Positions 24,852-32,302 of a DNA stretch of 64,000 nucleotides are shown here, in pieces. Origin of the DNA: an uncultured Fibrobacter sp. Its GTDB lineage: Bacteria; Fibrobacterota; Fibrobacteria; Fibrobacterales; Fibrobacteraceae. The stretch spans positions 1 to 64,000 of the forward strand of contig NZ_ONDD01000002.1 in NCBI RefSeq assembly GCF_900316465.1, written 5' to 3'. Made by a program: the position numbers and the translations under genes. Within the stretch, counting starts at the first letter, position 1; every line of letters starts with the position of its first letter. Under the pieces are notes generated by a model. It was not told where the DNA came from, searched no databases, and saw only the letters and a program-made list of their open reading frames with translations.

Positions 24852-25295
24852 TTACTTTTTCAGCAAGTCACGGATTTCGGTGAGAAGCTTTTCTTCGGCG
24901 CTCGGTTCAGGAGGTGCCGGAGGTGCTGCCGGGGCTTCTTCTTCTTTCTTACGCATGTTCTGCATGAAGCCGAGGAACTTCTTCATGACGATGAACACCA
25001 CGATGGCGACAATGAGGAAGTCGATGATGCCGCCAATGAAGCTTCCGTAAGGAATGGTCACGCCTTCGGCCGTCGTGAATGCGAGAGCCTTGAGGCCTTC
25101 GCCAGCATCCTTGCCGCCGCCCATGGCGATAATGGCGGTAACGCTCGGCATAACGATGTCGTTAACGAAGGAGGTGACGATTTTGCCGAATGCACCACCG
25201 ATGATCACACCGATAGCCATATCGACGATGTTACCCTTGAACGCGAAGGCTTTGAATTCTTCGAGCAGGGACGATGCTTTACCTTTGATTCCCAT
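24852..25295 (-). CDS. mscL: Large-conductance mechanosensitive channel MscL
   Basis: The 147-residue inner-membrane channel opens under membrane tension and releases solutes after hypo-osmotic shock. The first helix is [20 protein letters not shown] (about residues 17-36) and [12 protein letters not shown] follows. The second helix is about 80-103 ([19 protein letters not shown]), and a C-terminal helix follows an Ala/Pro linker ([11 protein letters not shown]). The ATG at 25295 has AAAGGA upstream; a longer frame adds residues not seen in the family. Confidence 0.95.
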   Translation of the reverse strand: MGIKGKASSLLEEFKAFAFKGNIVDMAIGVIIGGAFGKIVTSFVNDIVMPSVTAIIAMGGGKDAGEGLKALAFTTAEGVTIPYGSFIGGIIDFLIVAIVVFIVMKKFLGFMQNMRKKEEEAPAAPPAPPEPSAEEKLLTEIRDLLKK

Positions 25296-25362
25296 ATTGG
25301 ATCCTTTTGTTAAAGTTAAGATAAAAATATGTTTAAAATATCGCTTTGGCAAGAGGGTTTTC

Positions 25363-25371
25363 TAAATTTTG
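25363..25371 (+). promoter_or_regulatory. TAnnTTTG-type -10 box abutting the EamA gene
   Basis: TAAATTTTG ends six bases before the ATG at 25378. There is no ribosome site between, so a leaderless transcript is likely. Confidence 0.45.
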
Positions 25372-25377
25372 CACGCT

Positions 25378-26247
25378 ATGTCATGGTTCGTTTTAGCTTT
25401 ACTTTCGGCATTCTTTTTGGGGTGTTATGATCTTGCCAAGAAAAAGTCGGTGCAGGACAATGCGGTCCGTGTGACACTGTTCTTTTGCAGCGCTTTTTAC
25501 GCCCTCTTTATGAGCCCGCTCCTTTTGACGGGCCATTGCGAAAGCTTACCCTTGCAAAGCCACATTTACCTGTTCGGCAAGGCGGCCATTGTTGGCGGTA
25601 GCTGGATTTTGACCTATAACGCTCTTGCGCACTTGCCGCTGAGTATTGCAACGACGATTCGCGCGTTAGCGCCAGTGTTTACGATTTTTATTGCAGTGAC
25701 ATTTATGGGCGAGCGCCCGTTTGCGCTCCAGTGGATAGGTGTTGCCATTTGTATCTGCTCTTATGTGGGCTTAAGCCTTGCGGGTCGTAAAGAAATGGGG
25801 CATTTCTTTAGCAACGGCTGGGTGATATGCATGGTGTTAGGTACGCTCTTGGCGGCGTGCAGTGGCGTGTATGACAAGTTTATTCTGCAGCGCATGAACT
25901 TTGACCCGCTTACGGTTCAGGTGTGGTTCAGCATTTACATGGCTCTCTGGCAGTTTGCCATTTGCGCGGTCACGTGGTTCCCGACGCGCCACAAAACGAC
26001 TCCCTTTAAATTCCGCTGGTCCATGGTCTTGGTGGCGGTACTCCTGATTGTGGCGGACCGCTGCTATTTTGTGGCAGTGAGTGACCCTGACGCCTTGATT
26101 TCGATTATTACGGTGTTCCGCCGCTCTAGCGTGCTGATTTCGTTCTTTGCTGGTTTACTACTTTTCAAGGAACGCAAGAGCAAGATGAAGTTTGTTGCCT
26201 TGCTAGGCGTGATTCTGGGTATTTGCTTGATTGCGCTTGGAAAATAA
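25378..26247 (+). CDS. EamA/DMT-superfamily transporter
   Basis: The 289-residue inner-membrane protein has about ten hydrophobic helices in two EamA-like repeats; the first ends at FMGERPFALQWIGVAICICSYVG and the second at ELLLFKERKS-like FAGLLLFKERKSKMKFVALLG. Members of the drug/metabolite transporter superfamily export or import small metabolites such as amino acids. Substrate unknown. A TTG at 25369 could add three residues but overlaps the -10 box. It may be cotranscribed with coaE, which starts 12 bases later. Confidence 0.82.
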   Translation: MSWFVLALLSAFFLGCYDLAKKKSVQDNAVRVTLFFCSAFYALFMSPLLLTGHCESLPLQSHIYLFGKAAIVGGSWILTYNALAHLPLSIATTIRALAPVFTIFIAVTFMGERPFALQWIGVAICICSYVGLSLAGRKEMGHFFSNGWVICMVLGTLLAACSGVYDKFILQRMNFDPLTVQVWFSIYMALWQFAICAVTWFPTRHKTTPFKFRWSMVLVAVLLIVADRCYFVAVSDPDALISIITVFRRSSVLISFFAGLLLFKERKSKMKFVALLGVILGICLIALGK

Positions 26248-26259
26248 AGTCTTGGTTTG

Positions 26260-26829
26260 ATGATGATTGGAATTACAGGAACAATTGGTGCGGGAAAGTC
26301 GCTTGTCGGTCGCATTTTGCGCGACCGTAAAATCCGCGTGATTGATGCGGATGTGGCTGTGCATCACTTGTACCGTGACGACAAGAATCTGCGGGCGGCG
26401 ATTGCCAAGGAATTCGGCGAGGATATGTTGACCGAAAAAGGCATTAGCCGGAGCCGTATGGCCGATTTGGTCTTTAAGGATGCTTCTGCCAGAGGGCGCC
26501 TAGAGGCGCTTGTTTACCCGGTGCTTACGCAGTATCTGCTCCGTGCAAATCCGGCGTTTGTAGAGGCAGCCTTGTTCGAAAACGTGCCGGATTTAGTGGC
26601 CAAGCTTGATGAAATCTGGGTGGTGAGTGCTGCCCGCGATGTCCGCAAGAATCGCTTGGTTGAAAACCGAGGCTTTAGCGAAGCGGATGCAGAGCGCCGT
26701 ATTGAATTGCAGTCGGCGAAAGATAGCGAAGGAGAATGGCGTAAGCTATTTCCGGGCAAGAAAATTCGTTTTATTGACAACTCTGGCGACGAAGCGCAAT
26801 TGCAGAATGCAATTAAAAATATATTGTAA
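26260..26829 (+). CDS. coaE: Dephospho-CoA kinase
   Basis: The 189-residue P-loop enzyme phosphorylates dephospho-CoA, the last step of coenzyme A synthesis. Walker A is GTIGAGKS (about residues 6-13), then VIDADVAVHHLY, LFENVPDLVAKLDEIWVV and RLVENRGFSEADAERRI, all characteristic. Length is typical. The start could be 26260 or the next ATG at 26263. A ribosome site is weak. Confidence 0.93.
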   Translation: MMIGITGTIGAGKSLVGRILRDRKIRVIDADVAVHHLYRDDKNLRAAIAKEFGEDMLTEKGISRSRMADLVFKDASARGRLEALVYPVLTQYLLRANPAFVEAALFENVPDLVAKLDEIWVVSAARDVRKNRLVENRGFSEADAERRIELQSAKDSEGEWRKLFPGKKIRFIDNSGDEAQLQNAIKNIL

Positions 26830-26889
26830 AAAAAATGAATTTGCGTTAGCAAATTCGAATCAGTGTGACAAAAAAGATTCTTGAGTATG

Positions 26890-26925
26890 AAACAAATGCA
26901 GCATCAAATGATGCTGCATTCGTTT
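26890..26925. terminator. Bidirectional terminator between coaE and the GH9 gene
   Basis: AAACAAATGCAGCAT, a loop, then ATGCTGCATTCGTTTT: a perfect stem flanked by A-rich and T-rich sides between convergent genes. Confidence 0.8.
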
Positions 26926-26959
26926 TGTATTGGGTGGGATTGGGAGGTTCTTGTTTCAG

Positions 26960-28855
26960 TTAGCGGACTTTTTTGCCGCTGATGCTGAAGTAACTCTTGA
27001 TTCCGTTTCGGTTGGTGTATTCTACCTGAACCTTCTTGCCGCGGAGCACAAGACGCTTGCTGCTTGCTTGCGGAGCAATCTTGATGTTATTGCGGGCGGC
27101 CGGAATAGAGGTGAGTTCGTACTTGGCTGCGACAGGAGCCTTGATGTCGTAGGACTTGCCTGTGGAAGCAATTGCCTGGAGACTGCCGATTACGAAGGCG
27201 AAGGGAGCGTTCCAGTTGATTGCGACTTCGTTGGTGGCGTAGCTGCAAGAGTTGTCGTAGTAGGATTTTGCGACGGCGTTGGCGTCGGTGTAGCTTTTTG
27301 CGCAGTCGGTTGCAGAGGCGTTCGGACCACCGGCAATCATTCCCGGAACAGGAGCTTCGATGCTGTCTGCTTGACTCGGGCGGTGGTGAGGATTCATGGT
27401 CGGGTTGACGCCATAGCCAGTGAGGTAAGACCTGTCAAGCGGATTGCGACCCAAAATGTAGTCCACAATGCCTCGGGCGGCGTTCAGGTACTTTTCGTCC
27501 TTTGTCAAGATGTAGGCGTGAATGAGGACCATGCCCTTGTTGGCTGCAATTCCGTTGGAACCCCAGTTGAAGTCGCTCTTATCGAGAGCAACGCCGTAGC
27601 CGTTGTTTTCGAGGCTATTGACATATTTATCTGCCATCGTGGTGATGATGGCGGTGGCGGAATCGACCTTTTCGGCATCAAAGACATCGGGGTTGGTGGC
27701 GATGGTGAAAACGCCGAGCATATAGTTGTTCTGCCAGCTTTGGAGAGCGGCCTTCTTGTTGTTGATGGGGAGAGCCTTGACTTCGTTGATTACGGAGGTG
27801 TCGCCACTGACGCGGTACATTTCGATACTTGCCCAAAGTCTAGAAGCCCATTCGACAGAACCGGTGTAAGAACCTGTGCTCACGTCACGTGGCTGTTCGT
27901 AAATATCGTAGGGGTGAGTCAATGCCCAATTGCGAGCCTTTTGGGCGGCGTCAATGCACTTCTGGGCGAATTCAGGATCGTAGGGCTTGTAAATTTCAGA
28001 GGCGAGTGCTACAACACCTGCAAAGTCCCAGGAAGCTTCGATGCCTTTACCGATAGCAAAGCGCTGGGCGGTTGCCTTGGCGGGCATGATGGTGCCGGCG
28101 AACTGCTTGGTGGTGAGCTTGTGGAACACACCGCCGTCATCGTCCTGCATAGTAAGCATCCAGTCCAGATTCCAACGGATTTCGTCCAGAAGGTCGGGAA
28201 TTTCGTTGTTGCTTTCGGGAATGTTCAGCTTGAGGGTGTCGTAGTATTCCTTGTTCTGCTGGTAAAGCTGAAGGAGTGTGTAGGTAGAAATGCCGGAGTT
28301 CACGATGTACTTGCCGTAGTCGCCAGCATCGTACCAACCCTTGGCACCGTTAAAGGTTGCTTCGGTATCGGTCTTGCCGGTGGAGGGGTGGTACTTGACG
28401 GCGGTATCCGGGTGGCCTGCGGCGCGGGCGTAAATGCCTGCGTATTCTTCTTCGAGGGCGGTTGAGGCGCGCTGGAAATAGAAGAATTTGATAGAGGCCT
28501 TTCCGGCTTCTTCGAGGGCCTTGTCGCCAATGGTAATGGGGTGGCCGATGGGTTCGTCATCGATATAGGCTTGGTACTTGCCTTCGGTTTCGATTTCAGA
28601 GAAATCGACCAAGGAGGCGGCGGTATCGCCTGCAGGAATCCAGACTTGGGCCTCGGGGGCAGTCACTTTTAAGACTTCGGTGCCACTAGAGGTCTTGAAA
28701 ACGATTTCTTTGCCTTCGGCGCCAACAACGGCCATTTGCTTTTGACCCTTGGTCAAAAAACCGACCTGGTTGTGGTAGGCCGTGGCAGCGAAGAGGCTAC
28801 TTGCGCTCAGTGCCGTAATCGCAAGCATTGGGGGAAGAATTTTTCTGAACTCCAT
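26960..28855 (-). CDS. Secreted GH9 endoglucanase (cellulase)
   Basis: The 631-residue exported enzyme hydrolyses beta-1,4-glucans. Residues 1-23 are a signal peptide (SSLFA). An N-terminal Ig-like CelD domain (about 24-110, YHNQVGFLTKGQKQ) precedes the GH9 (alpha/alpha)6 domain (about 120-560). Catalytic residues lie in GWYDAGDYGKY (about 172-182, Asp base), HHRPSQADS (about 488) and NEVAINWNAPF (about 541, Glu acid). The last 65 residues are basic (SKRLVLRGKKVQVEYTNRNG) and resemble the basic terminal domain of Fibrobacter glycanases. It is a single gene, with GGATG upstream. Confidence 0.93.
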   Translation of the reverse strand: MEFRKILPPMLAITALSASSLFAATAYHNQVGFLTKGQKQMAVVGAEGKEIVFKTSSGTEVLKVTAPEAQVWIPAGDTAASLVDFSEIETEGKYQAYIDDEPIGHPITIGDKALEEAGKASIKFFYFQRASTALEEEYAGIYARAAGHPDTAVKYHPSTGKTDTEATFNGAKGWYDAGDYGKYIVNSGISTYTLLQLYQQNKEYYDTLKLNIPESNNEIPDLLDEIRWNLDWMLTMQDDDGGVFHKLTTKQFAGTIMPAKATAQRFAIGKGIEASWDFAGVVALASEIYKPYDPEFAQKCIDAAQKARNWALTHPYDIYEQPRDVSTGSYTGSVEWASRLWASIEMYRVSGDTSVINEVKALPINNKKAALQSWQNNYMLGVFTIATNPDVFDAEKVDSATAIITTMADKYVNSLENNGYGVALDKSDFNWGSNGIAANKGMVLIHAYILTKDEKYLNAARGIVDYILGRNPLDRSYLTGYGVNPTMNPHHRPSQADSIEAPVPGMIAGGPNASATDCAKSYTDANAVAKSYYDNSCSYATNEVAINWNAPFAFVIGSLQAIASTGKSYDIKAPVAAKYELTSIPAARNNIKIAPQASSKRLVLRGKKVQVEYTNRNGIKSYFSISGKKVR

Positions 28856-28967
28856 AATAACATCCTTGTTTGTTGTCTATAAATCTAGACCATTTGAAGA
28901 ATAGTAGGTAGGGGGCGGAGGGTAGAAAGTGGTTACGGCTGAAAACTAATGAGAGACGCGAAAATGT

Positions 28968-28975
28968 TATATTTG
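28968..28975 (+). promoter_or_regulatory. TAnnTTTG promoter abutting rlmD
   Basis: TATATTTG matches TAnnTTTG exactly and ends four bases before the GTG start codon, so the mRNA would begin at the codon itself. Confidence 0.55.
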
Positions 28976-28979
28976 CGTC

Positions 28980-30227
28980 GTGATTTATGAGCTCCGTATA
29001 GAAAAGATGGTGCAAGGCGGCGAAGGAATGGCCCGCCTGCCCGATGGACGCGTGTGTTTTGTGCAAGGTGCGCTTGCGGGCGAACTTTGTCAAGTGGAAA
29101 TCTTGCAGAATAAGAAGGATTTTACGCGGGGTCGGGTGATTAAAATCACGGAAAAGAGTGCCGACCGCGCGGAGCCGAGATGCCCGCTTTATGGCAAGTG
29201 CGGCGGGTGCAGCTTGCAACATTTGGAAAGTTCAGCACAGGCCGCTTGCTCGGCGCTTGTGGAACGCGAAAACTTCAGACGAATTGCCCGCATTGAATTG
29301 CCGGAAGATTTCAAGATCCATACGGGGCCTGCATGGGGCTATAGAAATCGTGCCCGAGTGGTAATCGCCCGCGCTAAAAGTGGAAAAGTCAGCTACGGAT
29401 TTCGCATGCAAAAGAGCAACGGAATTATTCCGTTTGCAAACTGCCCGGTGTTGACGCCTGCGCTCAATGAATTCTTGAAACAGAACGCTTCGCGGATCTA
29501 TGAAGAATTTGTTTGTAATTCCAAACGCCCGCCCAAGAATTTTGAATTGGATGTGAATGTATTTGATAACGGAGCTGGCAAGGTCAGTTATTATTACAAG
29601 GGAATGCCTTCTGCCGACTTTGAAAAGAATTCCGTGAGTATCGTTGAAATTGCGGGCAAGAAAATCCGCTCGGATGCCTCGGTGTTTTTCCAGAGCAATT
29701 TGGCGCTTTTGCCGGAACTTGTGACTGCTGTGCAGAATGCAGTTGACGAAGGCATTGCAAGTGGCGAAGCGAGTGATGCCTGGCTCATAGACTTGTTCAG
29801 CGGAGTCGGATTCTTTGCTGCGATTCTGAAGGACAAGTTTAAAAAGGTGACGACCGTAGAACGTGACGATGGCTGCTTGACGCATGCCCGTGTGAATTTA
29901 AACGGGGGCGTTACGGGGGTGTCCCCCGTCCCCATTAACATAGAGAATGTGTCTGCCCCCGCAGAAGATTGGCTTGCCGAAAACGTGGTGGATGTTCCTG
30001 CAACCTTGATTGTAGACCCTCCGCGGACAGGACTTCCGCCGACTGCGCTAGAGGCCATTGCCAAAAGCTCCGTGAACCGCCTGATTTACGTTTCTTGCGA
30101 CCCGGTGACGCTTGCGAGGGACTTTGCCAAGTTCCGGGATGCCGGTTTTGCCCTGAAAAAGGCCGAAGGTTTCGCTTTTTACCCCCAGACACCCCATTTA
30201 GAAATGTTGTTTGTGCTTTCGAGATAG
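28980..30227 (+). CDS. rlmD: 23S rRNA (uracil-5-)-methyltransferase, RlmD/RumA type
   Basis: The 415-residue SAM-dependent enzyme of the TrmA/RlmD family makes 5-methyluridine, probably at 23S U1939. A TRAM-like domain (residues 1-60) leads to a Fe-S site CPLYGKCGGCSLQH (about 67-80). SAM-binding is LFSGVGFFAA (about 268-277), IVDPPRTGL (about 342-350) precedes the catalytic YVSCDP (about 369). The GTG start has no ribosome site. An unusual 10-residue insert GGVTGVSPVP (309-318) is encoded by a palindromic repeat. TrmA-type tRNA or RlmC activity cannot be ruled out. Confidence 0.88.
   Translation: MIYELRIEKMVQGGEGMARLPDGRVCFVQGALAGELCQVEILQNKKDFTRGRVIKITEKSADRAEPRCPLYGKCGGCSLQHLESSAQAACSALVERENFRRIARIELPEDFKIHTGPAWGYRNRARVVIARAKSGKVSYGFRMQKSNGIIPFANCPVLTPALNEFLKQNASRIYEEFVCNSKRPPKNFELDVNVFDNGAGKVSYYYKGMPSADFEKNSVSIVEIAGKKIRSDASVFFQSNLALLPELVTAVQNAVDEGIASGEASDAWLIDLFSGVGFFAAILKDKFKKVTTVERDDGCLTHARVNLNGGVTGVSPVPINIENVSAPAEDWLAENVVDVPATLIVDPPRTGLPPTALEAIAKSSVNRLIYVSCDPVTLARDFAKFRDAGFALKKAEGFAFYPQTPHLEMLFVLSR
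29904..29933 (+). repeat. Palindromic repeat inserted in frame in rlmD
   Basis: The 30-base element starts GGGGGCGTTACGGGGGT and continues GTCCCCCGTCCCC; its core ACGGGGG / CCCCCGT is a perfect hairpin. It fills exactly ten codons. The opening GGGGGCGTT(A/G)CGGG is shared with the rsmB element at 42330, in the same codon phase. It represents only the 5' hairpin of the family. Confidence 0.6.
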
Positions 30228-30231
30228 CCGA

Positions 30232-30255
30232 CAAACTAGTATTTTACTAGTTTAA
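30232..30255 (+). terminator. Weak terminator-like hairpin after rlmD
   Basis: AAACTAGT and ACTAGTTT pair across ATTTT. The following sequence is AT-rich but lacks a long T run, so it may be partial. Confidence 0.4.
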
Positions 30256-30277
30256 AAGTGCATACAAGGAGGCATGT

Positions 30278-30718
30278 ATGAAAAAATGGTTCGTTGCATT
30301 CATGGCGGCGATGGCTAGCCTGTTTGCAGGATGTTCGGTTGAGGAAACCGCTATCGTATGCGGAAGAGAATGGAACCCGGCCCTTGATGTCGTGGCCGAT
30401 ACCATGAGCGAGTTCGAAATGAGGGACCCGCTGATTGTCCAGTTCCGCTACGGAAAGAGCTTTGACTTTTCAATGCTCAAGACGACCTTCTACGAAGGCA
30501 CGATTGCCCACAAGGGCGAAAAGATTTGGGACCACGAAGTGGCCGTTAGTGACAAACAGTGGGTTTATACGCTGCAGGGCAAGTCTCGCCATCATATGGG
30601 CGTGATGACCGCCCGTGAACTATGTCGCAAAAAAGAACCGGGCCCGGTTGTCATTGAAGTCAGTGGCGATGGCAAGGTGCTTTTGTCCAAACAGATTCTA
30701 CTTACTAAAAATCGGTAA
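30278..30718 (+). CDS. Small lipoprotein of unknown function
   Basis: The 146-residue protein has a lipoprotein signal (residues 1-19, lipobox LFAGC) and an AAGGAGG ribosome site. Pattern and size faintly recall GldH-type gliding lipoproteins (short N-terminus, then beta-rich with FEMRDPLIVQFRYGKSFDFS and KGEKIWDHEVAV), but I would not assign that. It is followed after 3 bases by another lipoprotein gene, so the two are cotranscribed. Confidence 0.7.
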   Translation: MKKWFVAFMAAMASLFAGCSVEETAIVCGREWNPALDVVADTMSEFEMRDPLIVQFRYGKSFDFSMLKTTFYEGTIAHKGEKIWDHEVAVSDKQWVYTLQGKSRHHMGVMTARELCRKKEPGPVVIEVSGDGKVLLSKQILLTKNR

Positions 30719-30721
30719 TTC

Positions 30722-31636
30722 ATGAAGAAAATTTTATGTGCAGTCACAGCTGCCCTTGTACTTGGCGGTTGCGGTGAATCCAAAGTGAACGTGAGCTATA
30801 AAGTGGACGCCCCTGTTGTGGTGGAACTTTATGCCGAAGGATATTTTTCGACAATTGACCTGAAGGGTAACGAACAGATGGGAACGGTGACGGCCGCTTA
30901 TGCGAACCTGACATATTCCAATGCAGGCGATACCTTGAAGGTGCACCGCGATTACGTGATGGACAAGTCTCGCGGATACTTGAAGAACTACATGCCTTCG
31001 GAACTGGCTTGGCGCGTTAAGTCTGTGGATGTGGCTGCCATTGATCGCGAAGTGAAGACGATTGAAGGCCTTGAAGATGGATACGATTCCCTGCTTGCCC
31101 GAATCCCGATGCCTGAAGTGTGGCGTAAGCAACTTTTGAATCCGGATTACAAGCCGCATTTGAAACGCCTGGAAAAGCACCGCTGGGAAATGGACCACAT
31201 GCTTTTGGGCGAAGTGCCGACCAAGGGTAACATTACGCAGATGCTCAAGGATCAGGGACGCTTGAACTTTGCCTTGATTCAGGTGGACTCCGTGGTGGTG
31301 AAGGGCTTTGAAAATCGCGACCATCGTCGCTGCCTGGATTACATTGTGTACTTGCAGGAAAAGGAAAGTTTCCCGTATTATATTTGGGAACAGCATGTGA
31401 ATAGTGGCATTGTCCCCGAAGAATTCAAGAAGTACAATAAGGGACTCAAGGCGGAATACCAGACTCAGTTTGAAGTGATGATTGACCCGACGACGGGTGT
31501 TCCCTGCCAGGAACGTGAAGTCAAGGTCGGTACGCACACGATGGTGAATCCCGACACGAAGGACACGACGACCTTCAAGAGCCTGATAACGCTCGAAAGA
31601 CTGTATACGATCAAGAAACCGGAAGAGAATGAATAA
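30722..31636 (+). CDS. Lipoprotein of unknown function
   Basis: The 304-residue protein has a lipoprotein signal (residues 1-17, LGGC). The mature part begins with beta-rich sequence (VNVSYKVDAPVVVELYAEGY), has a helical charged middle (HLKRLEKHRWEMDHMLLGE) and ends with beta-rich FKSLITLERLYTIKK. No family is recognised. It lies between two other lipoproteins; the group may act together in the envelope. Confidence 0.7.
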   Translation: MKKILCAVTAALVLGGCGESKVNVSYKVDAPVVVELYAEGYFSTIDLKGNEQMGTVTAAYANLTYSNAGDTLKVHRDYVMDKSRGYLKNYMPSELAWRVKSVDVAAIDREVKTIEGLEDGYDSLLARIPMPEVWRKQLLNPDYKPHLKRLEKHRWEMDHMLLGEVPTKGNITQMLKDQGRLNFALIQVDSVVVKGFENRDHRRCLDYIVYLQEKESFPYYIWEQHVNSGIVPEEFKKYNKGLKAEYQTQFEVMIDPTTGVPCQEREVKVGTHTMVNPDTKDTTTFKSLITLERLYTIKKPEENE

Positions 31637-31701
31637 TTAGTGATGTGAGATGTGTAATTATTAATTGTTCATTATTCATTTCACATTTCACATTTTAATG
31701 G
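31637..31701. repeat. ATGTGA/TCACAT intergenic repeat
   Basis: GATGTGAGATGTGTAAT and ATTCATTTCACATTTCACAT form an imperfect palindrome. Nearly the same block is at 45074-45139, also just after a gene. Confidence 0.55.
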
Positions 31702-31704
31702 CCT

Positions 31705-32157
31705 ATGCGTAAGTTTTTTTGTGTACAATTGTTTTTCCTTGTGGCTCTTGCCATGGTGGGCTGTGCCACGCATCCGTCGCCGCAACAGACGATGGTTGAT
31801 GACCGTTATATGGTCTATAAGGAAATGGAAAAGGCGTACCGTGAAGCCGAAGAAGATTACCTGAACTTGCTCTTTAATATCGAGCGTATGCCCGAAGAAG
31901 AAGAGTTGTGGATCATGAAGCGTGACAAGATGCTTGAGCTGATGCAGCTGAAGGAACTCATGCTGAATGCCCGCAACGAACTGGACCAGGCCATGCAGGA
32001 ATGGGAACGGCATATGCTGGACTTGCAGGCTGAACAGAAGAAGGCGCAGGTCAAGCCCTATAATCCGAATTTTACGGGTAAAGATGGCCAGCGCACAAGT
32101 CCGGGACAGTTGCTACCCGGCGAAGTCAAGCCCAAACAAAAATACGGCGAACTCTAG
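31705..32157 (+). CDS. Coiled-coil lipoprotein
   Basis: The 150-residue protein has a lipoprotein signal (residues 1-19, lipobox MVGC). Residues about 33-118 are almost all helical and charged (MVYKEMEKAYREAEEDYLNL, EWERHMLDLQAEQKKAQ), predicting a coiled coil, and the tail is basic and flexible. A role spanning the periplasm, as with other small coiled-coil lipoproteins, is inferred. No family recognised. Bases 32158-32287 after it hold no gene. Confidence 0.7.
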   Translation: MRKFFCVQLFFLVALAMVGCATHPSPQQTMVDDRYMVYKEMEKAYREAEEDYLNLLFNIERMPEEEELWIMKRDKMLELMQLKELMLNARNELDQAMQEWERHMLDLQAEQKKAQVKPYNPNFTGKDGQRTSPGQLLPGEVKPKQKYGEL

Positions 32158-32278
32158 CTCGCCGCAGATCCTGCTACAAATTCCTGGCTTACTGCCAGCT
32201 GTTTATGACTACATCGCAAGGCGAGAGTCGCGGACAAACCGAAGGCTTGTACATGACCGAGCCTCAGATGTAGCGGTT

Positions 32279-32302
32279 AATAGTTGGCTATTGCCAACTA
32301 TT
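32279..32302 (-). terminator. Hairpin overlapping the stop of the peptidase gene
   Basis: AATAGTTGGC and GCCAACTATT pair perfectly around the stop codon at 32288. There is no T run, so it may protect the 3' end of the mRNA more than end transcription. Confidence 0.45.

Noticed and set aside
26930..28465. Long antisense open frame (511 codons) opposite the GH9 gene
   Set aside because: The minus-strand frame has the GH9 catalytic motifs and signal peptide; this frame has none and lacks a ribosome site.
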